Assembly (NCBI RefSeq): GCF_002741105.1
Contig: NZ_NIQU01000001.1
Location: 62,001-126,000 of the forward strand
Origin: Pseudomonas sediminis
GTDB lineage: Bacteria > Pseudomonadota > Gammaproteobacteria > Pseudomonadales > Pseudomonadaceae
DNA: 64,000 bases
Direction: 5' to 3'
The position numbers and the translations under genes were made by a program. The notes under the pieces are model-generated. The model did not search any database and was not told the origin of the DNA. It saw nothing but the letters and a program-made list of their open reading frames with translations. Of this stretch, positions 34,983-43,366 are shown one piece after another (the stretch's first letter is position 1; every line of letters begins with the position of its first letter).

Positions 34983-36178
34983 GCGAGAGCATCTTCGCCG
35001 AGCGCACCGTGCAGAACCTGCTGGACACCGATTTCTACAAGCTGACCATGATGCAGGCGGTGCTGCACAACTACCCCAACGCAGAAGTGGAATGGGAGTT
35101 CCGCTGCCGCAGCAGCGAGGATCTGACGCCCTACCTGGCCGAGATCCGCTACCAGATCGAACGCCTCAGCGAGCTGAGCCTAAGCGTCGACCAGCTTGCC
35201 TTTCTCGACAGCATTCCCTTCATCAAGCCCGACTTCATCCGCTTTCTGAGTTTGTTCCGCTTCAACCTGCGCTACGTGCACACCAGCATCGAAGACGGCC
35301 AGTTGAACATCCGCCTGCGCGGTCCCTGGCTGCACGTAATCCTTTTCGAAGTACCGCTGCTGGCCATCGTCAGCGAAGTGCGCAACCGCTATCGCTACCG
35401 CGAAGTGCTGCTGGAACAGGCCGCCGAGCGCCTGTACGAGAAGCTCGACTGGCTCAAGGCCAAAGCCTCGCCGAGCGAACTGGCCGGCTTCCAGCTGGCT
35501 GATTTCGGTACTCGCCGGCGCTTCTCCTACCGCGTGCAGGAGCAGGCGGTGCATATCCTCAAGCGCGACTTCCCCGGGCGTTTCGTCGGCACCAGCAACG
35601 TGCACCTGGCCCGCGAGTTCGACCTCAAGCCAATTGGCACCATGGCCCACGAATGGTTGATGGCGCACCAGCAACTCGGCCCGCGCCTGATCGACAGCCA
35701 GATCGCCGCACTCGACTGCTGGGTGCGTGAATACCGCGGCTTGCTTGGCATCGCCCTGACCGACTGCATCACCATGGATGCCTTCCTCGCCGATTTCGAC
35801 CTGTATTTCGCCAAGCTCTTTGACGGCCTACGCCATGACTCCGGCGACCCACTGGTATGGGCGGAAAAAGCCATCGCCCACTACGAGAAACTCGGCATTG
35901 ACCCCAAAAGCAAGACCCTGGTGTTCTCCGACGGGCTCGATCTACCCAAGTCGCTGCAGCTCTACCGTGCACTTTCCGGGCGAATCCACGTAAGCTTCGG
36001 CATCGGCACCAACCTGACCTGCGACATCCCTGGCGTCACTCCGATGAACATCGTGATCAAGATGACCGCCTGCAATGGTCAGCCGGTGGCGAAGATTTCC
36101 GATACGCCTGGCAAGACCCAATGCCGCGACGAGAATTTCGTCAGTTACCTGAAACACGTCTTTCGCGTGACCCAGTGA
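34979..36178 (+). CDS. pncB: nicotinate phosphoribosyltransferase
   Basis: A 399-residue enzyme that joins nicotinate and phosphoribosyl pyrophosphate to nicotinate mononucleotide using ATP. The N-terminal [20 protein letters not shown] is the family signature. The conserved histidine region is [20 protein letters not shown], followed by [10 protein letters not shown], and the phosphate-binding region [10 protein letters not shown] lies near residue 340. The length is normal. Its ATG overlaps the pncA stop as ATGA, and nadE begins ten bases after its stop. Confidence 0.96.
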   Translation: MSESIFAERTVQNLLDTDFYKLTMMQAVLHNYPNAEVEWEFRCRSSEDLTPYLAEIRYQIERLSELSLSVDQLAFLDSIPFIKPDFIRFLSLFRFNLRYVHTSIEDGQLNIRLRGPWLHVILFEVPLLAIVSEVRNRYRYREVLLEQAAERLYEKLDWLKAKASPSELAGFQLADFGTRRRFSYRVQEQAVHILKRDFPGRFVGTSNVHLAREFDLKPIGTMAHEWLMAHQQLGPRLIDSQIAALDCWVREYRGLLGIALTDCITMDAFLADFDLYFAKLFDGLRHDSGDPLVWAEKAIAHYEKLGIDPKSKTLVFSDGLDLPKSLQLYRALSGRIHVSFGIGTNLTCDIPGVTPMNIVIKMTACNGQPVAKISDTPGKTQCRDENFVSYLKHVFRVTQ

Positions 36179-36188
36179 GGACCCAGAC

Positions 36189-37016
36189 ATGAGCAACCGC
36201 CAAGCCGAAATCGCCGCCGCTCTCGATGTAGTGCCGCCGTTCGCCGATGAGGCAGCGCTGAGCGCAGAGATCGAGCGCCGCAAGAGCTTCATCAAACACA
36301 CCCTGAAGAACGCCGGCCTCAAGGTACTGGTGCTGGGCATCAGCGGTGGCGTCGACTCACTGACTGCCGGGCGCCTGGCCCAGCTGTCGGTCGAGGAGCT
36401 GCGCGCCGAAACGGGCGATACAGGTTACCGTTTCATCGCCGTGCGCCTGCCGCACAACGCCCAGCACGACGAACATGACGCCCAGGATTCGCTGAAATTC
36501 ATCCGTGCCGATGAAGAAGACACGGTCAACATCGCCAGCAGCGTGAGCGGCCTCGGCGAGCAGGTCAGCCACCTGCAGAAACTGACGGACGCCCGGCGCG
36601 ATTTCGTCGTCGGCAATATCAAGGCACGCATCCGCATGGTCGCCCAGTTCGCCATCGCCAATGCCAACAACGGCCTGGTGATCGGCACCGACCACGCTGC
36701 TGAAGCAGTGATGGGCTTCTTCACCAAGTTCGGCGACGGCGCCTGCGACCTCGCCCCGCTATCCGGCCTGGTGAAGAACCAGGTACGCGCCATTGCCAAG
36801 CACCTGGGCGCACCGCAGCACCTGGTGCAGAAGACGCCCACCGCCGATCTGGAAGAGCTGCGCCCGGGCAAGCCGGATGAGGAAGCCCATGGCGTCACCT
36901 ACGCCGAAATCGATGCCTTCCTGCATGGCGAGAAAGTCAGCGACGAAGCCTACGCCACCATCGTGCGCACTTACGACAACACGCGGCACAAGCGCGAGCT
37001 ACCGCTGGTGCCCTGA
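36189..37016 (+). CDS. nadE: NH3-dependent NAD synthetase
   Basis: A 275-residue enzyme that converts nicotinate adenine dinucleotide to NAD. The PP-loop is [18 protein letters not shown] (about residues 49-66). The motifs [35 protein letters not shown] and [17 protein letters not shown] are family hallmarks. The length and lack of an amidase domain show that it is the ammonia-dependent form. It is the last gene of the NrtR-linked operon and is followed by a clear terminator. No nadD-type adenylyltransferase gene lies in this cluster. Confidence 0.96.
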   Translation: MSNRQAEIAAALDVVPPFADEAALSAEIERRKSFIKHTLKNAGLKVLVLGISGGVDSLTAGRLAQLSVEELRAETGDTGYRFIAVRLPHNAQHDEHDAQDSLKFIRADEEDTVNIASSVSGLGEQVSHLQKLTDARRDFVVGNIKARIRMVAQFAIANANNGLVIGTDHAAEAVMGFFTKFGDGACDLAPLSGLVKNQVRAIAKHLGAPQHLVQKTPTADLEELRPGKPDEEAHGVTYAEIDAFLHGEKVSDEAYATIVRTYDNTRHKRELPLVP

Positions 37017-37038
37017 GCGCCGTAGGGCGGCAAGAAAG

Positions 37039-37062
37039 AGCCGGGTATCGCCCGGCTTTTTC
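37039..37062 (+). terminator. intrinsic terminator of pncA-pncB-nadE
   Basis: AGCCGGG and CCCGGCT form a 7-bp stem with a five-base loop followed by TTTTT. It lies 23 bases after the nadE stop. Confidence 0.9.
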
Positions 37063-37076
37063 GTCCGCACTGCAAA

Positions 37077-37289
37077 TTAACGCCACTCCCCGGCAATGCG
37101 TTCTGCTGACGCGGTGAGGCGCTCGAAAACCTCAAGTGGCCGACACTTGGCCATCGGCGCCGGCGGCGGTTGATCGGGCAATGTTGGCTCACCCGGCTCC
37201 TGCGGCGGCACGGGCCTTCCTGGCTGATCAGGGATATCGGGTTCGGGCTGGCCGGGAACGCCTCCCGCATTGAGATCGAAAAAAGACAT
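37077..37289 (-). CDS. small proline-rich protein, unknown
   Basis: A 70-residue protein. It starts MSFFDLNAGGVPGQPEP and holds a proline-rich middle (residues 12-45, with repeated PDQP, PGRP and PGEP). A short helix follows (LEVFERLTASAERIAGEWR). AGGAG lies eight bases before the ATG, and no overlapping gene competes. I do not recognise a family. The proline-rich arm suggests a partner-binding peptide, which is inference. Confidence 0.6.
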   Translation of the reverse strand: MSFFDLNAGGVPGQPEPDIPDQPGRPVPPQEPGEPTLPDQPPPAPMAKCRPLEVFERLTASAERIAGEWR

Positions 37290-37380
37290 GAGTCGCTCTC
37301 CTGAACGTTGACTGTTACAGGTGGAGCCCTACACAAGCAGGAAATTCAGGCTATCCGACCAAACGCTAGCGCGCACAAAA

Positions 37381-37401
37381 AAGCCGGGCTAAGCCCGGCT
37401 T
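37381..37401 (-). terminator. intrinsic terminator of dcd
   Basis: AAGCCGGGC and GCCCGGCTT pair around a three-base loop; on the minus strand TTTTTT follows. It begins 20 bases after the dcd stop. Confidence 0.9.
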
Positions 37402-37420
37402 CCTGACAACGCTTCGGCGA

Positions 37421-37987
37421 TCAGGCCTTGGGCAGGGTTACCCCGGTCTGCCCCTGGTACTTGCCACCGCGATCACGGTACGACACCTCACAGGCCTCGT
37501 CGGATTGCAGGAACAGCATCTGCGCCACACCTTCGTTGGCGTAGATCTTCGCCGGCAGGTTGGTGGTATTGGAGAACTCCAGGGTCACGTGACCTTCCCA
37601 CTCCGGCTCCAGCGGCGTGACGTTGACGATGATGCCGCAACGCGCATAGGTGCTCTTGCCCAGGCAGATGGTCAGCACGTCACGCGGAATACGGAAGTAT
37701 TCGACGGTACGGGCCAGAGCGAAGGAGTTAGGCGGAATGATGCAAACATCGCTCTTGATGTCGACGAAGCTCTTCTCATCGAAATTCTTCGGGTCGACGA
37801 TAGCCGAATGGATATTGGTGAACACCTTGAATTCATCGGCGCAACGAACGTCGTAGCCATAGCTGGAAACACCGTAGGAGATGACGCGACTGTCGTCGGC
37901 ACCGCGCACCTGGCGCTCTACGAACGGCTCGATCATGCCGTTTTCCTGGGCCATGCGGCGAATCCACTTGTCCGATTTGATGCTCAT
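37421..37987 (-). CDS. dcd: dCTP deaminase
   Basis: A 188-residue trimeric enzyme that deaminates dCTP to dUTP for thymidylate synthesis. Signature segments are [41 protein letters not shown], the substrate-binding [21 protein letters not shown] and the catalytic-glutamate strand [19 protein letters not shown]. The length is standard. It reads leftward with its own terminator. Between it and the cold-shock gene lie 300 bases that hold both divergent promoters. Confidence 0.97.
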   Translation of the reverse strand: MSIKSDKWIRRMAQENGMIEPFVERQVRGADDSRVISYGVSSYGYDVRCADEFKVFTNIHSAIVDPKNFDEKSFVDIKSDVCIIPPNSFALARTVEYFRIPRDVLTICLGKSTYARCGIIVNVTPLEPEWEGHVTLEFSNTTNLPAKIYANEGVAQMLFLQSDEACEVSYRDRGGKYQGQTGVTLPKA

Positions 37988-38287
37988 GGCGAGGTGTCCT
38001 GAGTGGGCTATTGCAAGAAAAGTGAGCGCATCTTACCGATGCAGGCGCCACGCTTCAAAGACCGTAGCCTCCAGTGCCGAAGATTATTTGCAAAAAAGCT
38101 GCATCGACTATTCGCACTTGGCGATAAAAACACGTATGGTGTCCCCACTGTGCTGCATGTGTCACCGCGAATCGCTACTAGATGCCTAGATTTCGATCCA
38201 AACATCGTCCGACTCCTAGTACTCGTTGCACTCAGTCCCGGCCTGGGCTTTTCCAGGGCTGCTATTACTTTTGTTAGGAGACATCAC
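37988..38287. other. divergent spacer and long leader of the cold-shock gene
   Basis: This 300-base gap between dcd and the cold-shock gene holds no gene. Cold-shock mRNAs of this family usually carry a long structured 5' leader, and the spacing allows for one. A G/C-rich inverted segment CCTGGGC/GCCTGGG region lies near 38240-38262. I could not define the promoter. Confidence 0.45.
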
Positions 38288-38497
38288 ATGTCCAATCGTC
38301 AGACTGGCACCGTTAAGTGGTTCAACGATGAGAAAGGCTACGGCTTCATCACCCCGCAATCCGGTGACGACCTCTTCGTACACTTCAAAGCCATTCAGAG
38401 CGATGGTTTCAAGAGCCTGAAAGAAGGCCAGCAAGTTTCCTTCGTGGCCACCCGTGGTCAGAAAGGCATGCAAGCTGAGGAAGTTCAGGTTATCTAA
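38288..38497 (+). CDS. cold-shock domain protein (CspA family)
   Basis: A 69-residue single cold-shock domain. RNP1 is KGYGFIT (residues 17-23) and RNP2 is DLFVHF (28-33). The N terminus is [13 protein letters not shown]. It binds single-stranded RNA and DNA and acts as an RNA chaperone. AGGAG lies seven bases before the ATG. The long non-coding leader and strong terminator fit a monocistronic, highly expressed gene. Whether it is cold-induced cannot be told from the coding sequence. Confidence 0.96.
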   Translation: MSNRQTGTVKWFNDEKGYGFITPQSGDDLFVHFKAIQSDGFKSLKEGQQVSFVATRGQKGMQAEEVQVI

Positions 38498-38520
38498 CCT
38501 GAGCTGAACTGCTTGAAAAG

Positions 38521-38546
38521 AGCCCCGCCTAGTGCGGGGCTTTTTT
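38521..38546 (+). terminator. intrinsic terminator of the cold-shock gene
   Basis: AGCCCCGC and GCGGGGCT form an 8-bp stem around CTAGT, followed by TTTTT. It lies 24 bases after the stop codon. Confidence 0.93.
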
Positions 38547-38565
38547 ATGGGCGTTTGCACGTCCC

Positions 38566-38625
38566 GTAGGAGCGGATTTATCCGCGAATCGCGGCTGAAG
38601 CGCAATGCCGCCCAGCCGCTCCTAC
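38566..38625. repeat. REP-type palindromic repeat
   Basis: GTAGGAGCGG and CCGCTCCTAC are perfect 10-base ends of a 60-base palindrome with internal GCGGATTTATCCGC. The GTAGGAGCGG core is typical of Pseudomonas repetitive extragenic palindromes. Confidence 0.8.
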
Positions 38626-38802
38626 AGAAGCTTGATCAGGGCAATGGGAAATCACCAAGCCAGGACCGAGTCGCCTGCCTACCCTCTCCCGCCCTCCGGG
38701 CACCCTCGGTTTGGGCATCCTGCGTCGCTCTACCTCCTGCATCCATGCAGTCGTCTCCCATAAATGGGAGAGGGGCATCAGAAAGCCGCTGCGCAGCTGC
38801 TG
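38626..38802. other. non-coding stretch before apbC end, with small palindromes
   Basis: No gene is seen. TCTCCCAT-AA-ATGGGAGA forms a perfect palindrome at 38754-38771, with an extra CCCTCTCCC copy at 38682-38690. The palindrome lies 32 bases after the apbC stop and may mark the end of that transcript, although a U-tract is lacking. Confidence 0.45.
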
Positions 38803-39891
38803 TTAGTCCTCGCTGATCTCGATGCTCGGCATCGCCGGTTTACCCGCCAGGGCGATGCGCGCGCCGACCTTACGCGCCAAGTCCTGGTAGATCATGGCGA
38901 TCTGGCTTTCTGGGTCGGCGACCGTGGTCGGCTTGCCATCATCGGCCTGCATGCGAATGGCCATCGACAGCGGCAGCGAGGCCAGCAGCTCGACGTCATA
39001 TTGCGCAGCCAGCTTCTCACCGCCGCCCTCGCCAAACAGGTGTTCGGCATGGCCGCAGTTGGAGCAGATATGCACGGCCATGTTTTCCACCACGCCCAAC
39101 ACCGGGATGTGCACCTTGCGGAACATCTCCACGCCTTTCTTGGCATCGAGCAGCGCCAAGTCCTGCGGCGTGGTGACGATCACGCTGCCAGCCACCGGCA
39201 CCTTCTGCGCCAGGGTCAGCTGGATATCGCCGGTGCCCGGCGGCATGTCCACCACCAGATAATCGAGATCGTTCCAGGCGGTCTGGGAGATCAACTGCAG
39301 CAAAGCGCCACTGACCATCGGCCCGCGCCACACCATCGGTGTGTTGTCGTCAGTGAGAAAGGCCATGGACATCACCTGCACGCCATGAGCCTCGAGCGGC
39401 ACGAACCATTTCTGATCTTTGACCTGCGGGCGCGTGCCTTCGGCGATGCCGAACATGATGCCCTGGCTGGGGCCGTAGATATCGGCATCGAGAATGCCGA
39501 CCCGCGCGCCTTCACGCGCCAGCGCCAACGCCAGGTTGGCTGCGGTGGTGGACTTGCCCACACCGCCCTTGCCCGAGGCCACGGCAATCACGTTCTTCAC
39601 ACCAGCCAGGGCCGGCACCTGCGCCTGGCCCTGGTGCGAATCGATCACGCAGTCGACCTGCACCCGCGCGCTGTCGACAGCATCGAGATTCTCCAGCGCC
39701 ATCTGCAGCATCTGCGCCCAACCGTTCTTGAACAAACCAGCGGCATAGCCCAGCTCCAGACGCACGGAAACCCGCGTGCCCTGGATGTCGACCTCACGCA
39801 GGCAACCGGCGCTGACCGGGTCCTGATCGAGGTGAGGGTCGGTGAACTGACGCAGACAGGCTTCGACCGCTTCGCGGGTGACGGCACTCAT
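38803..39891 (-). CDS. apbC: ApbC/Mrp-type P-loop iron-sulfur cluster carrier
   Basis: A 362-residue protein. An N-terminal DUF59/MIP18-like domain (about residues 1-85) precedes a Nbp35/Mrp ATPase domain. The deviant Walker A is SGKGGVGKST at residues 106-115, with the second lysine needed by this class. The CxxC motif ICSNCGH for the bridging Fe-S cluster lies near residue 270. These proteins bind and transfer iron-sulfur clusters. It is not related to the Mrp antiporter despite the shared name. GGAG lies eight bases before the ATG at 39891. It is divergent from metG. Confidence 0.95.
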   Translation of the reverse strand: MSAVTREAVEACLRQFTDPHLDQDPVSAGCLREVDIQGTRVSVRLELGYAAGLFKNGWAQMLQMALENLDAVDSARVQVDCVIDSHQGQAQVPALAGVKNVIAVASGKGGVGKSTTAANLALALAREGARVGILDADIYGPSQGIMFGIAEGTRPQVKDQKWFVPLEAHGVQVMSMAFLTDDNTPMVWRGPMVSGALLQLISQTAWNDLDYLVVDMPPGTGDIQLTLAQKVPVAGSVIVTTPQDLALLDAKKGVEMFRKVHIPVLGVVENMAVHICSNCGHAEHLFGEGGGEKLAAQYDVELLASLPLSMAIRMQADDGKPTTVADPESQIAMIYQDLARKVGARIALAGKPAMPSIEISED

Positions 39892-40053
39892 GCATGAACT
39901 CCAGAAGGCAGCGGAAAAACAGGCCGGCATCATAGCAGCAGCACCGCACCATGCGCGGCACATCGAGCATGCTTGCCTGCAGCAGGTGGCTTGCAGCCTG
40001 CCGCTGCTTTATAGTTGCCGACTTCCCTCGTTTTACCAGTGCAGCCGATCACC

Positions 40054-42090
40054 ATGACCGAAGCCCGCAAGATTCTCGTTACCAGCGCCCTCCCCTACGC
40101 CAACGGTTCGATCCACCTCGGCCACATGCTCGAGTACGTGCAGACCGACATGTGGGTGCGCTACCAGAAGCTGCGTGGCAACCAGGCCATCTATGTGTGT
40201 GCGGACGACGCACACGGCTCGGCCATCATGCTGCGCGCCGAAAAGGAAGGCATCACGCCCGAGCAGTTGATCGATGGTGTACGTGCCGAGCACATGGCTG
40301 ACTTCGCCGATTTCGGCGTGGACTTCGACAATTACCACTCGACCCACTCCGACGAGAACCGTGAGCTGTCGGCGGCCATCTACCTGGCGCTGCGCGACAA
40401 GGGGCATATCGCCACCCGCGCCGTGACCCAGTATTTCGACCCCGAGAAAGGTATGTTCCTCGCCGACCGTTTCATCAAGGGCACCTGCCCGAAATGTGGC
40501 ACCGAGGATCAGTACGGCGACAACTGCGAGAAGTGTGGCGCGACTTACTCGCCAACCGAGTTGAAGAACCCGCGCTCGGCCATCTCCGGCGCTGTGCCAG
40601 TGCTCAAGGAGTCGCAGCACTTCTTCTTCAAGCTGCCGGACTTCGAAGCCATGCTCAAGCAGTGGACGCGCTCCGGCGCGCTGCAGGAAGCGGTGGCCAA
40701 CAAGATCGCTGAGTGGCTCGACGGCGGCCTGCAGGAGTGGGACATCAGCCGCGATGCGCCCTACTTCGGCTTCGAGATTCCGGACGAGCCGGGCAAGTAC
40801 TTCTACGTCTGGCTGGACGCGCCGATCGGCTACATGGCCAGCTTCAAGAACCTCTGCAGCAAACGCCCGGAGCTGGATTTCGACGCGTTCTGGGGCAAGG
40901 ACTCGACCGCCGAGTTGTATCACTTCATCGGCAAGGACATCGTCAACTTCCACGCCCTGTTCTGGCCGGCCATGCTCGAAGGCGCCGGCTACCGTAAGCC
41001 CACCGCGGTCAACGTGCACGGCTACCTGACGGTCAACGGCCAGAAAATGTCCAAGTCGCGCGGTACCTTCATCAAGGCGCGCACCTACCTGGATCACCTG
41101 AACCCGGAATACCTGCGCTACTACTACGCCTCCAAGCTGAGCCGTGGCGTCGACGACCTCGACCTGAACCTCGAGGACTTCGTGCAGAAGGTCAACTCGG
41201 ACCTGGTCGGCAAGGTGGTCAACATCGCCAGCCGTTGCGCCGGTTTCATCCACAAGGGCAACGCCGGCCTGCTGGTCGCCGCCAACCCGGAACCCGAGCT
41301 GTGGGATGCCTTCCAGGCCGCCGCGCCGAGTATCGCCGATGCCTACGAGGCGCGTGACTTCTCCCGCGCCATGCGCGAAATCATGGCGCTGGCCGACCGC
41401 GCCAACGCCTGGATCGCCGACAAGGCGCCCTGGGCACTGAACAAGGTCGAAGGCAAGCAAGCCGAGGTGCAGCAGATCTGCGCGCTGGGCATCAACCTGT
41501 TCCGCCAACTGGTGATCATGCTCAAGCCGGTACTGCCGAAGCTGGCCGCCGAGGCAGAAGCCTTCCTCAACGTGAAGCCTCAGTCCTGGGCCGACCTGGC
41601 GCTGCCGCTGGCCAATCATCAGTTGAATCCGTTCAACCCGCTGCTGACCCGCATCGAACAACCGAAAATCGAAGCCATGATCGAAGCCTCCAAGGAAGAC
41701 CTCGCCGCCGAAGCGCCCAAACCACAAGGCAATGGCGAACTGAGCAAGGACCCGCTGGCTGCCGAGATCAATTTCGACGCCTTCGCTGCCGTCGACTTGC
41801 GCATCGCCCTGATCGAAAAATGCGAATTCGTCGAAGGCGCCGACAAGCTGCTGCGCCTGTCGCTGGATATCGGCGACGAAAAGCGCAATGTGTTCTCCGG
41901 CATCAAGTCCGCCTACCCGGACCCGAGCAAGCTGGAAGGTCGCCTGACCCTCTACGTCGCCAACCTGGCGCCACGCAAGATGAAGTTCGGCGTCAGCGAA
42001 GGCATGGTCCTGGCGGCCGGCCCCGGCGGTGAGGAAATCTACCTGCTCAGCCCGGATAGCGGCGCCAAGCCAGGCCAGCGCGTCAAGTAA
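40054..42090 (+). CDS. metG: methionyl-tRNA synthetase
   Basis: A 678-residue class I enzyme that charges tRNA with methionine. The HIGH-type motif is HLGH at residues 21-24 and KMSKSRG lies near residues 330-336. A zinc knuckle with two CxxC pairs (CPKCGTEDQ and NCEKCGAT) lies near residues 145-165. The C-terminal 110 residues form a tRNA-binding domain ([20 protein letters not shown]) that allows dimerisation. The ATG at 40054 gives the usual N terminus; the upstream open frame is not family-like. Confidence 0.97.
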   Translation: MTEARKILVTSALPYANGSIHLGHMLEYVQTDMWVRYQKLRGNQAIYVCADDAHGSAIMLRAEKEGITPEQLIDGVRAEHMADFADFGVDFDNYHSTHSDENRELSAAIYLALRDKGHIATRAVTQYFDPEKGMFLADRFIKGTCPKCGTEDQYGDNCEKCGATYSPTELKNPRSAISGAVPVLKESQHFFFKLPDFEAMLKQWTRSGALQEAVANKIAEWLDGGLQEWDISRDAPYFGFEIPDEPGKYFYVWLDAPIGYMASFKNLCSKRPELDFDAFWGKDSTAELYHFIGKDIVNFHALFWPAMLEGAGYRKPTAVNVHGYLTVNGQKMSKSRGTFIKARTYLDHLNPEYLRYYYASKLSRGVDDLDLNLEDFVQKVNSDLVGKVVNIASRCAGFIHKGNAGLLVAANPEPELWDAFQAAAPSIADAYEARDFSRAMREIMALADRANAWIADKAPWALNKVEGKQAEVQQICALGINLFRQLVIMLKPVLPKLAAEAEAFLNVKPQSWADLALPLANHQLNPFNPLLTRIEQPKIEAMIEASKEDLAAEAPKPQGNGELSKDPLAAEINFDAFAAVDLRIALIEKCEFVEGADKLLRLSLDIGDEKRNVFSGIKSAYPDPSKLEGRLTLYVANLAPRKMKFGVSEGMVLAAGPGGEEIYLLSPDSGAKPGQRVK

Positions 42091-42116
42091 GCACCAGCTA
42101 GGCTTATAGCAGTCGA

Positions 42117-42142
42117 ACAAGCCGGCCACTGCCGGCTTGTTT
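42117..42142 (+). terminator. intrinsic terminator of metG
   Basis: ACAAGCCGGC and GCCGGCTTGT form a perfect 10-bp stem around CACT. The U-tract is short (TTG), so termination may be partial. It lies between metG and rnfA. Confidence 0.75.
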
Positions 42143-42209
42143 GCATCTACGCGCTTCCCGATAATAGGCGCCCTTTTCCTATGGCCTTTGCGCACTCGAC
42201 GGCAATCCG

Positions 42210-42794
42210 ATGACCGAACTCGTCCTGATCATGGTCAGCGCCATCCTGGTCAACAATTTCGTGCTGGTGCAGTTCCTCGGCCTGTGCCCGTTCATGGGCG
42301 TGTCGAAGAAGATCGAAACCGCAATCGGCCTGTCCCTGGCGACCACCTTCGTGTTGACCCTGGCGGCCATGTGCAGCTACCTGGTGCAGCAGTACGTGCT
42401 CAAACCACTGGATCTGGAGTTTCTGCGCACCATCAGTTTCATCCTGGTGATCGCCGTGGTGGTGCAGTTCACCGAGATGGTGGTGAACAAGACCAGCCCA
42501 CTGCTCTATCGCGTCCTGGGCATTTTCCTGCCGCTGATCACCACCAACTGCATCGTTCTTGGCGTCGCCCTGCTCAACGCCAACAAGGCCGAGTTCACCT
42601 TCATCACCGCCACCGTCAACGGTTTCGCCGCTGGCCTGGGCTTCTCCCTGGTGCTGGTACTGTTCGCCGCCATGCGTGAACGCATCGCCATTGCCGACGT
42701 GCCGAAATCCTTCCAGGGCGCGGCTATCGGCATGATCACCGCCGGGCTGATGTCGCTGGCGTTCATGGGCTTCTCCGGGCTGATCAAGCTATGA
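42210..42794 (+). CDS. rnfA: Rnf electron transport complex subunit A
   Basis: A 194-residue inner-membrane protein with six helices. [20 protein letters not shown] in helix one and [14 protein letters not shown] further along are RnfA/NqrE hallmarks; conserved Cys in these segments hold a membrane 2Fe-2S centre in related complexes. Rnf couples ferredoxin and NAD redox exchange to ion transport, and in enterobacteria (Rsx) it keeps SoxR reduced. It is the first gene of rnfABCDGE-nth and overlaps rnfB by four bases. Confidence 0.96.
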   Translation: MTELVLIMVSAILVNNFVLVQFLGLCPFMGVSKKIETAIGLSLATTFVLTLAAMCSYLVQQYVLKPLDLEFLRTISFILVIAVVVQFTEMVVNKTSPLLYRVLGIFLPLITTNCIVLGVALLNANKAEFTFITATVNGFAAGLGFSLVLVLFAAMRERIAIADVPKSFQGAAIGMITAGLMSLAFMGFSGLIKL

Positions 42795-43366
42795 GCCTGG
42801 TTCTGGTCGCCGTCCTCGCCCTGCTCGCGCTGTGCCTGATCGCCGGCGCCATCCTCGGGTTTGCCGCCGTGCGCTTCAAGGTCGAGGGCGACCCCATCGC
42901 CGAGCAGATCAACGCCCTGCTGCCGCAGACCCAGTGCGGCCAATGCGGCTATCCCGGTTGCAAACCCTACGCCGAGGCCATCGCCGGCGGCGACAAGATC
43001 AACAAGTGTCCGCCCGGCGGCGAAGCCACCATCGCCGCCCTGGCCGATCTGCTCGACGTCGAGGCGGAACCGCTGGACGCGGTGGAAGGCGAAAAGCCAC
43101 AGATGGTCGCGTTTATCCGCGAAGCCGAGTGCATTGGCTGCACCAAATGCATCCAGGCCTGCCCGGTGGACGCCATCGTCGGCGCGGCGCGGCAGATGCA
43201 TACGGTGATCGTCAGCGAATGCACCGGCTGCGACCTGTGCGTCGAACCCTGCCCGGTGGACTGCATCGACATGATCGAAGTCGGCAGCAGCGTGCAGAGC
43301 TGGAAATGGGACAAGCCGCTGGCACCCGGCCAGTTGATCGCCAGTGACCGGGAGCAGGCGGCATGA
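42791..43366 (+). CDS. rnfB: Rnf complex iron-sulfur subunit B
   Basis: A 191-residue protein. One N-terminal membrane helix is followed by the 4Fe-4S domain [19 protein letters not shown] and a ferredoxin domain with two clusters ([18 protein letters not shown] and [16 protein letters not shown]). RnfB is the electron entry or exit subunit facing the cytoplasm and probably meets ferredoxin. All cluster cysteines are present. Start and stop overlap its neighbours by four bases each. Confidence 0.96.
   Translation: MSLVLVAVLALLALCLIAGAILGFAAVRFKVEGDPIAEQINALLPQTQCGQCGYPGCKPYAEAIAGGDKINKCPPGGEATIAALADLLDVEAEPLDAVEGEKPQMVAFIREAECIGCTKCIQACPVDAIVGAARQMHTVIVSECTGCDLCVEPCPVDCIDMIEVGSSVQSWKWDKPLAPGQLIASDREQAA

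Noticed and set aside
38681..38775. CCCTCTCCC and GGGAGAGGG as ends of a mobile element
   Set aside because: The arms are short and the segment between them shows no coding or further symmetry; the inner palindrome at 38754-38771 explains the signal.
38803..39891. Reading the apbC product as part of the Mrp antiporter because of the shared name Mrp
   Set aside because: The protein is a P-loop ATPase with SGKGGVGKST and CxxC and is unrelated to the antiporter subunits.
40033..42195. Open frame of about 720 codons opposite metG
   Set aside because: metG has all catalytic motifs; the antisense frame is a GC-bias by-product without recognisable domains.
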